Positions 1 to 5,979 of a DNA stretch of 6,434 nucleotides are shown here, one piece after another (within the stretch, counting starts at the first letter, position 1; every line of letters begins with the position of its first letter). The stretch is from Desulfofustis sp. (GTDB lineage Bacteria > Desulfobacterota > Desulfobulbia > Desulfobulbales > Desulfocapsaceae): NCBI GenBank assembly GCA_030145365.1, contig JAQYVS010000248.1, forward strand, positions 1 through 6,434, written 5' to 3'. Made by a program: the position numbers and the translations under genes. The notes under the pieces were generated by a model. That model saw only the letters and a list, made by a program, of their open reading frames with translations. It searched no databases and was not told the DNA's origin.

Positions 1-62
1 TTTATGCGATTAACGTTTAGCTAGAGACGGACGATTCTGTTCAATTTTCATCCATTCCCCCT

Positions 63-232
63 AAAATGTCGGTTTTGTCGTACGCGTGCGTGGGGCAAAT
101 AAGCATATATATAGAAATAGATATAAAAGGGCTTTTTCTACCTACACGCACGTACGACATTCACGACATCCTCCACAATCCTTTGGTTTATTGCTTTTCC
201 CGTGCCCCCATTTTTGGGGTCACCGACATTTT
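63..232. repeat. Cluster of inverted and direct TGTCG-type repeats beside a mobile-gene remnant
   Basis: This gene-free stretch is built from repeats of ATGTCG or TGTCG. The left arm (66-92) reads ATGTCG, four bases, TGTCGTACG, CG, TGCGTG. The right arm (145-169), read on the minus strand, is ATGTCG, four bases, TGTCGTACG, TGCGTG. The arms agree at 21 of 25 alignable positions, with one 2-nt insertion, and enclose 52 mostly AT-rich bases. Within each arm the motif recurs at a 9-nt step. Outside this, AAAATGTCGGT at 63-73 is matched exactly in inverse at 222-232, directly before the stop codon of the minus-strand gene remnant. Inverted sets of short direct repeats are typical of transposase-binding ends of Mu/Tn7/Tn5053-type elements, but no transposase is visible, so this identity is only a hypothesis. 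Cruciform or regulator sites are alternatives. Confidence 0.6.
202..223. repeat. GC-rich hairpin downstream of the DUF3987 remnant
   Basis: The arms GTGCCCCC (202-209) and GGGGTCAC (216-223) pair with one C/T mismatch around a 6-nt loop, ATTTTT. On the plus strand the stem is followed, after CGACA, by a T-run ending at 234, a poorly spaced terminator shape. On the minus strand, just downstream of the gene remnant's stop, no T-run follows. It may be a weak plus-strand terminator or part of the repeat cluster; its role is unclear. Confidence 0.35.
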
Positions 233-819
233 TTATTCTCCTTTAAGTTCTTCCATCATGATAGATACTTCTTTTCGACGTTCCCGTTCCTGCTCCGCTT
301 TGGCTGAAAATCTATCATGTACTTCCTGGTTAACCGTATAGGCAACCGGCAGACCTTCCTGTGATAGTTTGTCTTCTGGTTCTATCCAACCGTAAATTTC
401 CAACCGTTCCAGCATACTTTTAAGATCCCAGGGTTTCATTTTTCGAGACTTCAACATGTGCCTGTTCAGATCCCGCTTGACGGTAAACCGTTCCCACTTT
501 TTAGACAGAATAAGTGCGGCCAGGTCCTTGGCATCGTCTTCTGAATAGTCTGCCCCTTCATAAAAAGCGATGCTATGCGGAAGCAAGGTTCCCCATAGCA
601 GGTCGGCAACCTTTTGAGCTATATCACCGGGGACTTGTACTGATGTTGGATATACCTTGTTCTGTGCGCATTCGGTTATATGGAAGGTGAGGAGCAGCCG
701 AGCATAGACGCCCTCCCACTTAGCAATTACAGCCTGTAAATGGGGGTTATCTCAACTCTTCCTAACCATTTCGCATATGTGTCCGTAGATTTCTTTACTT
801 CACGAAACACCCATCTATA
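233..819 (-). pseudogene. Decayed C-terminal fragment of a DUF3987-type protein (mobile-element primase-associated)
   Basis: An open minus-strand frame ends at 233 and runs back to an in-frame TGA at 752-754. Its only usual start is TTG at 586, but protein-like sequence clearly continues upstream of it (HLQAVIAKWEGVYARLLLTF, then ADLLWGTLLPHSIAFYEG). This resembles the C-terminal helical part of DUF3987 proteins, which lie next to primase/helicase modules in plasmids, phages and integrated elements. No ATG, GTG or TTG occurs between 587 and 751. Beyond the stop, another minus-strand frame reads VFREVKKSTDTYAKWLGRVE (753-812) and would join smoothly to NPHLQAV if one base had been lost near 748-750. 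That frame meets a TAA at 820-822, after which the DNA is AT-rich and non-coding. I infer a 5'-truncated, frameshifted relic. The tail, about residues 90-117 from TTG586, is charged and probably helical. The family call comes from memory of the pattern, not from a search. A short expressed protein from TTG586 is possible but would begin in mid-domain. Confidence 0.62.
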
Positions 820-951
820 TTACATTTTTGTTATATATAGTCACTTTTTAACACAATAACGTCATTTAACAAGACGAACCTTATCTGCACACAATCCATA
901 TAAAACTCACATATTACTGTTATCATACGTTTTGTTTTAAATTAATACCAG

Positions 952-968
952 TTGGCACATAAATTGTA
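952..968 (+). promoter_or_regulatory. Sigma-54 (RpoN) promoter of amtB-glnK
   Basis: TTGGCACATAAATTGTA closely fits the -24/-12 consensus TGGCACG-N4-TTGCA. The -24 GG is at 954-955 and the -12 dinucleotide at 966-967 is GT instead of GC, with the required 10-nt spacing between them. Transcription should start near 978, leaving a leader of about 70 nt. A sigma-54 promoter before amtB-glnK is the classical nitrogen-limitation arrangement and implies an NtrC-like activator. I could not find a clear NtrC palindrome (TGCACC-type) between 755 and 950; TGCACAC at 889-895 is at best a half-site. The stretch from 820 to 951 is AT-rich and shows no gene. Confidence 0.72.
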
Positions 969-1034
969 ACCATCCTGCTAAGTTTACAATTAACCATTCG
1001 TTTTTTGCCCCGCTTCAAGACGATGTAACAACAA

Positions 1035-1039
1035 AGGAG
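1035..1039 (+). promoter_or_regulatory. Ribosome binding site that decides the amtB start
   Basis: AGGAG lies only 2 nt before the first in-frame ATG (1042), 8 nt before an in-frame GTG (1048) and 20 nt before the next ATG (1060). The 8-nt spacing favours GTG 1048 as the initiation codon. Confidence 0.6.
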
Positions 1040-1047
1040 AAATGAAC

Positions 1048-2385
1048 GTGAGAGTAAGAATGAAGATTAAACCTACAACCTATTGGGGCGGTGCAGTGTT
1101 TCTTGCCGTCATTGCCGTGGCCTTTCCGGCCTTGGCAGACGAAGTTAGTGACAGGGTAACACACCTCGCCTACGCGCTTGACACCTTTTATTTCCTGGTA
1201 ACCGGTGCTCTGGTTATGTGGATGGCCGCAGGATTTACCATGCTTGAAGCTGGACTCGTTCGAAGCAAAAACGTGGTGACCATTTTAACTAAGAATGTCG
1301 TACTCTATTCAATCGCCTGTATCATGTACATGGTTGTCGGTTACAACCTGATGTATGGTGGTGGCCCTAACGGCGTGATCCCAGGTCTCAGTTTCTTTCT
1401 GGGACCGGATAATGGGGTGGATGATGTTTTAAAGAGCGGCGGTGAAATTTATTACTCCGGTCTTTCCGACTTTTTCTTCCAGGTCGTTTTTGTGGCAACC
1501 GCCATGTCGATTGTTTCCGGTGCCGTAGCTGAACGCATGAAACTCTGGGCTTTCGTAGTCTTTTGTATTGTCCTAACCGGCTTCATCTACCCTATTCAGG
1601 GGTATTGGAAATGGGGTGGAGGTTTTCTTGATGCGCTCGGATTTCAGGATTTTGCCGGATCCGGTGTTGTTCATCTTTGCGGTGCTTCTGCTGCTATAGC
1701 TGGTGTTCTCCTGCTAGGACCACGTAAAGGCAAATATTCTGGTGGTCGCATAAACGCCATTCCCGGCTCTAACCTACCCTTGGCTACTCTTGGAACCTTA
1801 ATTCTCTGGCTCGGCTGGTTCGGTTTCAACGGCGGTTCTGAACTCATTATTTCTAATATCGACGAGGCCAATGCGGTTGCAAAAGTGTTCGTTAACACCA
1901 ATACCGCTGCTGCAGGCGGTGTGGTAGCTGCATTAATTCTGTCGAGAATCTGGTTCGGTAAAGCTGACCTCACCATGACCCTTAACGGCGCATTGGCTGG
2001 TCTTGTGGCCATCACCGCCGAGCCGTTGGCCCCGAGCCCGCTGCTGGCAACCATAATCGGTGCAATCGGTGGATTTGTTGTAGTTACAGCTATCGTCTTC
2101 ATTGACAAAGCCAGAATTGATGATCCGGTCGGTGCCATATCGGTTCACGGAGTTGTCGGAATCTGGGGGCTACTTGCAGTACCTCTGTCAAACGCTGACG
2201 CCACTTTTATCGCCCAGATCATCGGTGCATTAACAATATTTGGCTTTGTATTCTGCGCCAGTTTCGTTACCTGGATGATCCTGAAAGTTACCATGGGTAT
2301 ACGTATCGATGAAGAAGATGAACTCGCAGGATGTGACATAGCCGAATGTGGTCTCGACGCATATCCAGAATTTACCAAAGACTGA
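1048..2385 (+). CDS. amtB: Ammonium channel/transporter AmtB
   Basis: Inner-membrane channel of the Amt/Mep/Rh family that conducts ammonium into the cytoplasm. Numbered from the ATG at 1042 (447 aa), it has an N-terminal signal peptide ending near ALA-DE (residue 32) and then about eleven hydrophobic helices, the usual length for the family. The pore's twin histidines are His211 (GVVHLCGAS) and His369 (AISVHGVVG). The conserved Asp203 precedes AGSGVVH. Gate phenylalanines are expected in DFFFQ (143-147) and WFGFNGGS (259-266). The C-terminal tail (about 421-447), which in this family contacts GlnK, carries CDIAEC with two cysteines. I prefer GTG 1048 for its ribosome-site spacing (445 aa); ATG 1042 is the alternative. 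The gene ends with tandem TGA TAG stops, and the P-II gene begins 17 nt later under the same sigma-54 promoter. Confidence 0.95.
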   Translation: MRVRMKIKPTTYWGGAVFLAVIAVAFPALADEVSDRVTHLAYALDTFYFLVTGALVMWMAAGFTMLEAGLVRSKNVVTILTKNVVLYSIACIMYMVVGYNLMYGGGPNGVIPGLSFFLGPDNGVDDVLKSGGEIYYSGLSDFFFQVVFVATAMSIVSGAVAERMKLWAFVVFCIVLTGFIYPIQGYWKWGGGFLDALGFQDFAGSGVVHLCGASAAIAGVLLLGPRKGKYSGGRINAIPGSNLPLATLGTLILWLGWFGFNGGSELIISNIDEANAVAKVFVNTNTAAAGGVVAALILSRIWFGKADLTMTLNGALAGLVAITAEPLAPSPLLATIIGAIGGFVVVTAIVFIDKARIDDPVGAISVHGVVGIWGLLAVPLSNADATFIAQIIGALTIFGFVFCASFVTWMILKVTMGIRIDEEDELAGCDIAECGLDAYPEFTKD

Positions 2386-2402
2386 TAGAGAAGAGGTTTA
2401 TA

Positions 2403-2741
2403 ATGAAAAAAGTAGAGGCAATTATCAAGCCGTTCAAACTTGAAGAGGTGAAAGAAGCCCTCACCGAACTCGGTATCACCGGTATGACCATCTCAGAGGT
2501 CAAAGGCTACGGTCGCCAGAAGGGTCACACAGAAGTGTACCGAGGTGCAGAGTATAAGGTAGAGTTCAATCCTAAGACCAAAGTTGAACTGATTATTGAT
2601 TCAGATCTTGTCGGTAAGGTGGTCGATGCAGTTCGTAACGCTGCCCAAACTGGAAAGATAGGAGATGGCAAAATATTTGTTCTGCCCGTCGAAGATGTTG
2701 TCAGAATAAGAACGGGCGAACAGGGAAAAGAAGCCATATAG
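2403..2741 (+). CDS. glnK: Nitrogen regulatory protein P-II (GlnK/GlnB)
   Basis: Small cytoplasmic trimeric signal protein, 112 aa, the family's normal length. It senses ATP/ADP and 2-oxoglutarate, and its T-loop plugs AmtB when nitrogen is sufficient. The P-II signature YRGAEY occupies 46-51, with Tyr51 as the uridylylation site. Gln39 and Lys58 (Mg-ATP/2-oxoglutarate binding) are present, as is the second signature TGKIGDGKIFV (83-93), including Lys90, then Arg101 and Arg103. The start is the ATG at 2403, preceded by AAGAGG at 2391-2396 with a 6-nt spacer; an ATG at 2346 in the same frame lies inside amtB and would add an unrelated leader. The frame closes with tandem TAG TAA. Linkage to amtB argues for the name glnK, while the tail (TGEQGKEAI) and the N-terminus look at least as much like GlnB, so the sub-type is uncertain. 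Confidence 0.95.
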   Translation: MKKVEAIIKPFKLEEVKEALTELGITGMTISEVKGYGRQKGHTEVYRGAEYKVEFNPKTKVELIIDSDLVGKVVDAVRNAAQTGKIGDGKIFVLPVEDVVRIRTGEQGKEAI

Positions 2742-2778
2742 TAAGGGCGGTACTCTACTGCCCAGCAACCTCCTCCAC

Positions 2779-2821
2779 AAGCGACCTTCTGCCAATTCAT
2801 TCGGTGGAGGGTCGCTTTTTT
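2779..2821 (+). terminator. Intrinsic terminator of amtB-glnK
   Basis: AAGCGACC (2779-2786) pairs perfectly with GGTCGCTT (2810-2817), and a run of six T follows (2816-2821). The 23-nt loop is larger than usual. A second perfect pairing, CCTCCAC (2772-2778) with GTGGAGG (2804-2810), interleaves with the terminator stem and shares one base with it. It lies 38 nt after the glnK stop and separates this operon from the cytochrome operon. Confidence 0.82.
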
Positions 2822-2938
2822 ATTTCCAAAACGAGTTCATAAACATCAATTGGTTGTCAGTGTTATACATTCTATCAGTTACATTCAGTAATTCACCGCT
2901 CGTATGATTTACATTCCTTTATTTCCATTTCATTTCTG

Positions 2939-2964
2939 AGTAATTTGTAATTTCACAAATTACT
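2939..2964. repeat. Perfect 10-bp inverted repeat upstream of the cytochrome operon
   Basis: AGTAATTTGT (2939-2948) and ACAAATTACT (2955-2964) are exact inverse copies around six bases, 76 nt before the tetraheme cytochrome start. The core has TTG-N8-CAA, the same outer spacing as FNR/CRP-family operators, but the inner bases do not match the FNR consensus TTGAT-N4-ATCAA. Five T follow at 2967-2971, so a weak AT-rich terminator is the other reading. The rest of 2822-3040 is AT-rich and shows no gene; I found no convincing sigma-70 or sigma-54 promoter there. Confidence 0.55.
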
Positions 2965-3040
2965 ACTTTTTATAGTTGTTAGGATATGATAGTTTTATCC
3001 CTATCCTTTTCATATTTTACAGACTTACCGGAGTGTATCT

Positions 3041-3700
3041 ATGACCAAAAGGAAGGAAACTCTGTTCGGAGTTATTCTGCTTACCCTGGTTTTTCTCGGC
3101 TTCACCGTCTTTTTTCTTTTTCAAACATTTAGCGATTCAACTGCTTCAGCCCCGCCACCACGAATACAACCTCAATGGTACACAGTGGAAACGGCACGCG
3201 GCGTGCTTTTGCAGAACAAATCAATGGTCGGCAATTGTCACATCTGTCACGCATATTGGGTTCCGATTCCACGTTCCAACCAGACCAGTAATCCCCGTTT
3301 TGCCCATGCCAATATCATTTTGAACCACGGCAGCAATGACCGCTGTTACAATTGTCATCAGATAGACGACCGAAATAAATACGTCGCTAATGACAATTCA
3401 GATATCATTCCTGAGACACCGGAAAAGCTTTGTGAACGCTGCCATGGACTGATTTATCAGGACTGGTTGGCTGGAACCCACGGCAAATGGACCGGCCGAT
3501 GGGATTCTTCCCAATGGAATGAGAAAAAAACTTACACCTGCACAGAATGCCACGATCCCCACAATCCTGTATTCAAGTATGACATCGCCGCACCGCCACC
3601 TGTCTGGCCTGACAAATATATACGCTCGGAGCCATTCGATGAACATAGCGGAACACTGTCCGGGCTGAGACTGGATAGTGAGCCCGAGGAGATCTTTTAA
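3041..3700 (+). CDS. Membrane-anchored tetraheme cytochrome c (CbcS-like position)
   Basis: A 219-aa periplasmic c-type cytochrome held by one uncleaved N-terminal helix (about 8-28) after a positively charged MTKRK start. Four CXXCH heme sites are visible: Cys66-His70, Cys102-His106, Cys131-His135 and Cys167-His171. His89, His96, His147, His174 and His202 are candidate distal ligands, so bis-histidine hemes are plausible. The C-terminus is proline-rich and acidic. Start choice: GGAG at 3030-3033, 7 nt before the ATG. Its stop shares one base with the start of the following Fe-S gene (TAATG), so the two are translationally coupled. The order tetraheme cytochrome, 4x[4Fe-4S] protein, NrfD protein is that of Geobacter CbcS-CbcT-CbcU (Cbc4). 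I infer that it passes electrons between the Fe-S subunit and soluble or outer cytochromes. It has one helix and four hemes like NapC/NrfH proteins, but I do not see enough to place it in that family. Confidence 0.88.
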   Translation: MTKRKETLFGVILLTLVFLGFTVFFLFQTFSDSTASAPPPRIQPQWYTVETARGVLLQNKSMVGNCHICHAYWVPIPRSNQTSNPRFAHANIILNHGSNDRCYNCHQIDDRNKYVANDNSDIIPETPEKLCERCHGLIYQDWLAGTHGKWTGRWDSSQWNEKKTYTCTECHDPHNPVFKYDIAAPPPVWPDKYIRSEPFDEHSGTLSGLRLDSEPEEIF

Positions 3701-4656
3701 TGGTTGATTACAAAGACGATGATCCTCTGGTTCCTGACCTTGACCCTTCCAGGGAATTGTCACGGAGAAGTTTTTTAAAGAGCGGTACCATTGCCCTTGC
3801 CGGTCTGGCAGCAACCGGAGCGGCCTTGAGTCCCCTGATGAATGCGGATGAATTACCGTCAGTGGATGAACTCCTGCAGAAACACTATAAACGTCTGAGC
3901 TCTGAAGAAAAGAAGGCAATCTTTGAGCGACTGGAGAATCAGGTCCAACGGGAATACGGCCGCGAAGTCAGTATTATCGATCCGTCCCCCAGAGATGACA
4001 CCGAATTCGGTTATGTTCTCAACATCGGCAGATGTATTGGCTGCCGCAAATGTGTCTATGCCTGCATGGATGAGAATAACACCTCAAGGGATCCACAGGT
4101 TCAGTATATTCGAGTGTTAAAGTTAAAAAAAGGCTCGATAGACCTGGAAACGGCCTCTCATGACTACCCGGCCAGTGAAGCAGCAGATCCTAATTTTGTT
4201 TATATGCCGGTGCAATGCCACCAGTGCCGAAAACCACCCTGCGTAAAGGTATGCCCGGTGAAAGCAACTTGGATGGAAAAAGACGGTGTCACGGTGGTGG
4301 ACTATAATTGGTGTATCGGCTGCAGATATTGTCAGGCTGCCTGTCCCTATCATGCCAGGCGTTTTAATTGGAAGAAAGCAGCAATCCATCCGGATGAGAT
4401 AAACCCGAACATGGGTTACCTGACCAATCGTTTGCGGCCGCTGGGTGTTATGGAAAAATGCACATTCTGTCTGCATCGCACCAGAAATGGCCTCTATCCA
4501 GCCTGCCATGATGCTTGTCCGACCGGTGCCAGAAAATTTGGCAATCTTAGAGATAAGGATTCTGAGATACGCAAGATAATCGAAGGTGAACGGATCTATG
4601 TCCTCAAGCAGGAGGTGGGAACCATCCCCCGCTTTTATTACGTTTTTGCAAAGTAA
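3700..4656 (+). CDS. Tat-exported ferredoxin-like protein with four [4Fe-4S] clusters (NrfC/HybA/CbcT type)
   Basis: A 318-aa electron-relay subunit of a membrane oxidoreductase. A twin-arginine signal SRRSFLK (21-27) and a hydrophobic stretch (about 28-45) show that it is exported folded, with its clusters, to the periplasm. Sixteen cysteines form four sets: CIGCRKCVYAC (112-122), CHQCRKPPCVKVC (173-185), CIGCRYCQAAC (205-215) and C254/C257 with C269/C273. This is the classic four-cluster pattern of NrfC, HybA, DmsB and CbcT. Residues 51-95 form a charged, probably helical linker before the first cluster. The start ATG overlaps the upstream cytochrome stop by one base, with GAGGAG (3686-3691) 8 nt before it. 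The NrfD gene follows after 35 nt. Gene order suggests that it sits between the quinol-binding NrfD protein and the tetraheme cytochrome. No key cysteine is missing. Confidence 0.93.
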   Translation: MVDYKDDDPLVPDLDPSRELSRRSFLKSGTIALAGLAATGAALSPLMNADELPSVDELLQKHYKRLSSEEKKAIFERLENQVQREYGREVSIIDPSPRDDTEFGYVLNIGRCIGCRKCVYACMDENNTSRDPQVQYIRVLKLKKGSIDLETASHDYPASEAADPNFVYMPVQCHQCRKPPCVKVCPVKATWMEKDGVTVVDYNWCIGCRYCQAACPYHARRFNWKKAAIHPDEINPNMGYLTNRLRPLGVMEKCTFCLHRTRNGLYPACHDACPTGARKFGNLRDKDSEIRKIIEGERIYVLKQEVGTIPRFYYVFAK

Positions 4657-4691
4657 GTACTACGTTACAACCAAGAGATAGGAATAAGTTT

Positions 4692-5885
4692 ATGATCAGA
4701 TTTTTCACCCATGGTTTTAGATCTATCGCCGCCGGAAGCGTCTGGTACTGGCTGTGGGTCAGCTTTTTGGTAACGTTCTCACTTCTTGGGTTGAATGCCT
4801 ACGCTCAGCAATTGGCTCATGGCCTTGGTACCACAGGTATGGGCGATGAAGTTTCCTGGGGGCTTTACATAGCAAACTTCGCCTTTCTCGTCGGAATGGC
4901 CGCTGCCGCCGTGATGATGGTTATTCCCGCATATATTTTCAAAGATAAGGAAATGCACAAGGTTGTCATTTTCAGCGAACTTTTTGCCGTTGCCGCAATG
5001 ATCATGTGTCTGCTTTTCATTATCGTTGATATCGGTCGTCCTGACCGTCTCTGGCACCTGATCCCCGGCCCCGGATATTTCAATTTTCCCGGGTCACTCC
5101 TTACCTGGGATGTCCTTGTACTGAACGGATATTTACTGCTTAACTTGTGGGTCTGTTTTTATGTGCTCTATAAAGGGTTTAGAGAAGAAGAACCCCGTCC
5201 AGCACTCTATATACCCATCGTTTTTATCGCAATTGTCTGGGCTCCGTCAATCCATACCATTACAGCGTTCTTGTTCCAGGGACTTGGTGGAAGACCCTTT
5301 TGGAATTCTGGACTTATAGCGCCGCGATTTCTGGTTTCGGCGTTCGCGGCTGGACCTGCCTTTATGGTCCTTGTCTTCAAATTTCTCAAAACCACAGGAG
5401 CAATCAACTTTGAAGAAAAGGTCATCGATCGAATTCGTATTATTATTACCGTCAGCCTTCTGATTAACATATTTCTGGCCGGCTCCGAACTTTTTGCCGA
5501 ATTCTATTCGGAATCTGCCCACACCATTCATATCAGTCATCTCTTTGGCCTGCATGGAACCTCCCTGCTCGCCCCCTGGATATGGGGCGCACTGATGCTC
5601 AATGTGGCAGCTGCCCTCATTCTGCTCTCCCCTTTTCGCAGAAACCCCTATCTCCTTATTCCTGCCTGCATCATGATCGTAGCTGGGATTTGGACAGAGA
5701 AAGGGCTGGGTTTTGTTGTCCCCGGTTTTATCCCCACTCCCCTTGGCGATTTTGTACAATACATACCCTCAACAAATGAACTACTCATTTGCGCCGGCAT
5801 CTGGGCCTTTGGTCTGCTTATATATTCGTTTTTTCTCAAAGGAGCCATTCCCATCGTAAATAGGGTGGATAGAAGCAGCTACTAA
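4692..5885 (+). CDS. NrfD/PsrC-family integral membrane subunit (quinol oxidoreductase, CbcU-like)
   Basis: A 397-aa polytopic inner-membrane protein with about ten hydrophobic segments (roughly 20-38, 58-82, 92-113, 136-160, 171-195, 208-232, 248-270, 292-313, 320-338 and 362-382). The family marks DIGRPDRLWHL (113-123) and TEKG followed by PGFIPTPLG (335-352) are present. NrfD proteins bind menaquinol/menaquinone from the periplasmic side and exchange electrons with a partner four-cluster Fe-S protein; some relatives (ActC, QrcD, PsrC) have been proposed to couple this to proton movement. A histidine-rich patch, HTIHISHLFGLH (277-288), is notable and could lie near the quinone site or a loop. 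AGGA at 4680-4683 lies 8 nt before the ATG. The preceding Fe-S gene is its evident partner, and a secreted multiheme cytochrome follows after 94 nt with no terminator between. Confidence 0.92.
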   Translation: MIRFFTHGFRSIAAGSVWYWLWVSFLVTFSLLGLNAYAQQLAHGLGTTGMGDEVSWGLYIANFAFLVGMAAAAVMMVIPAYIFKDKEMHKVVIFSELFAVAAMIMCLLFIIVDIGRPDRLWHLIPGPGYFNFPGSLLTWDVLVLNGYLLLNLWVCFYVLYKGFREEEPRPALYIPIVFIAIVWAPSIHTITAFLFQGLGGRPFWNSGLIAPRFLVSAFAAGPAFMVLVFKFLKTTGAINFEEKVIDRIRIIITVSLLINIFLAGSELFAEFYSESAHTIHISHLFGLHGTSLLAPWIWGALMLNVAAALILLSPFRRNPYLLIPACIMIVAGIWTEKGLGFVVPGFIPTPLGDFVQYIPSTNELLICAGIWAFGLLIYSFFLKGAIPIVNRVDRSSY

Positions 5886-5916
5886 ATCTCATAACACATA
5901 AATGGTTTAGGCGGAC

Positions 5917-5927
5917 AAAGGAGGTGA
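5917..5927 (+). promoter_or_regulatory. Orphan perfect Shine-Dalgarno sequence in the leader of the last cytochrome gene
   Basis: AAAGGAGGTGA matches the 16S rRNA anti-Shine-Dalgarno almost end to end, yet no ATG, GTG or TTG lies 4-12 nt after it; the only GTG is inside the motif itself. The gene that follows has its own site, GGAGG at 5968-5972, 7 nt before the ATG at 5980. The orphan motif may act as a ribosome standby site or be the remnant of a lost start. Confidence 0.45.
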
Positions 5928-5979
5928 AGAACAATCCCGCTGATCTCACACATCAATATCTTATTCTGGAGGGGAGCAG

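Noticed and set aside
63..232. CRISPR array
   Set aside because: The repeated units are only 6-9 nt, lie in both orientations and have no regular spacers.
66..341. Plus-strand open frames over the repeat cluster
   Set aside because: They lack a ribosome site, pass through the inverted repeats and end antisense to the DUF3987 remnant, so they are best explained by chance.
1671..2138. Long open frame on the minus strand inside amtB
   Set aside because: It is antisense to strongly conserved AmtB residues, has a low-complexity composition, and lacks a ribosome site or recognisable domain.
2985..2990. TATGAT as a sigma-70 -10 box for the cytochrome operon
   Set aside because: No acceptable -35 hexamer lies 16-18 nt upstream; the DNA is AT-rich enough for such hexamers by chance.
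3706..3723. DYKDDD at the N-terminus of the Fe-S protein looks like a FLAG epitope tag
   Set aside because: The full tag (DYKDDDDK) is not present, the codons are part of a natural acidic leader before a Tat signal, and nothing else suggests an engineered sequence.
3398..3919. Minus-strand open frame across the tetraheme cytochrome and Fe-S gene junction
   Set aside because: It runs opposite to heme and Tat motifs that are clearly coding on the plus strand, and its translation resembles no protein.
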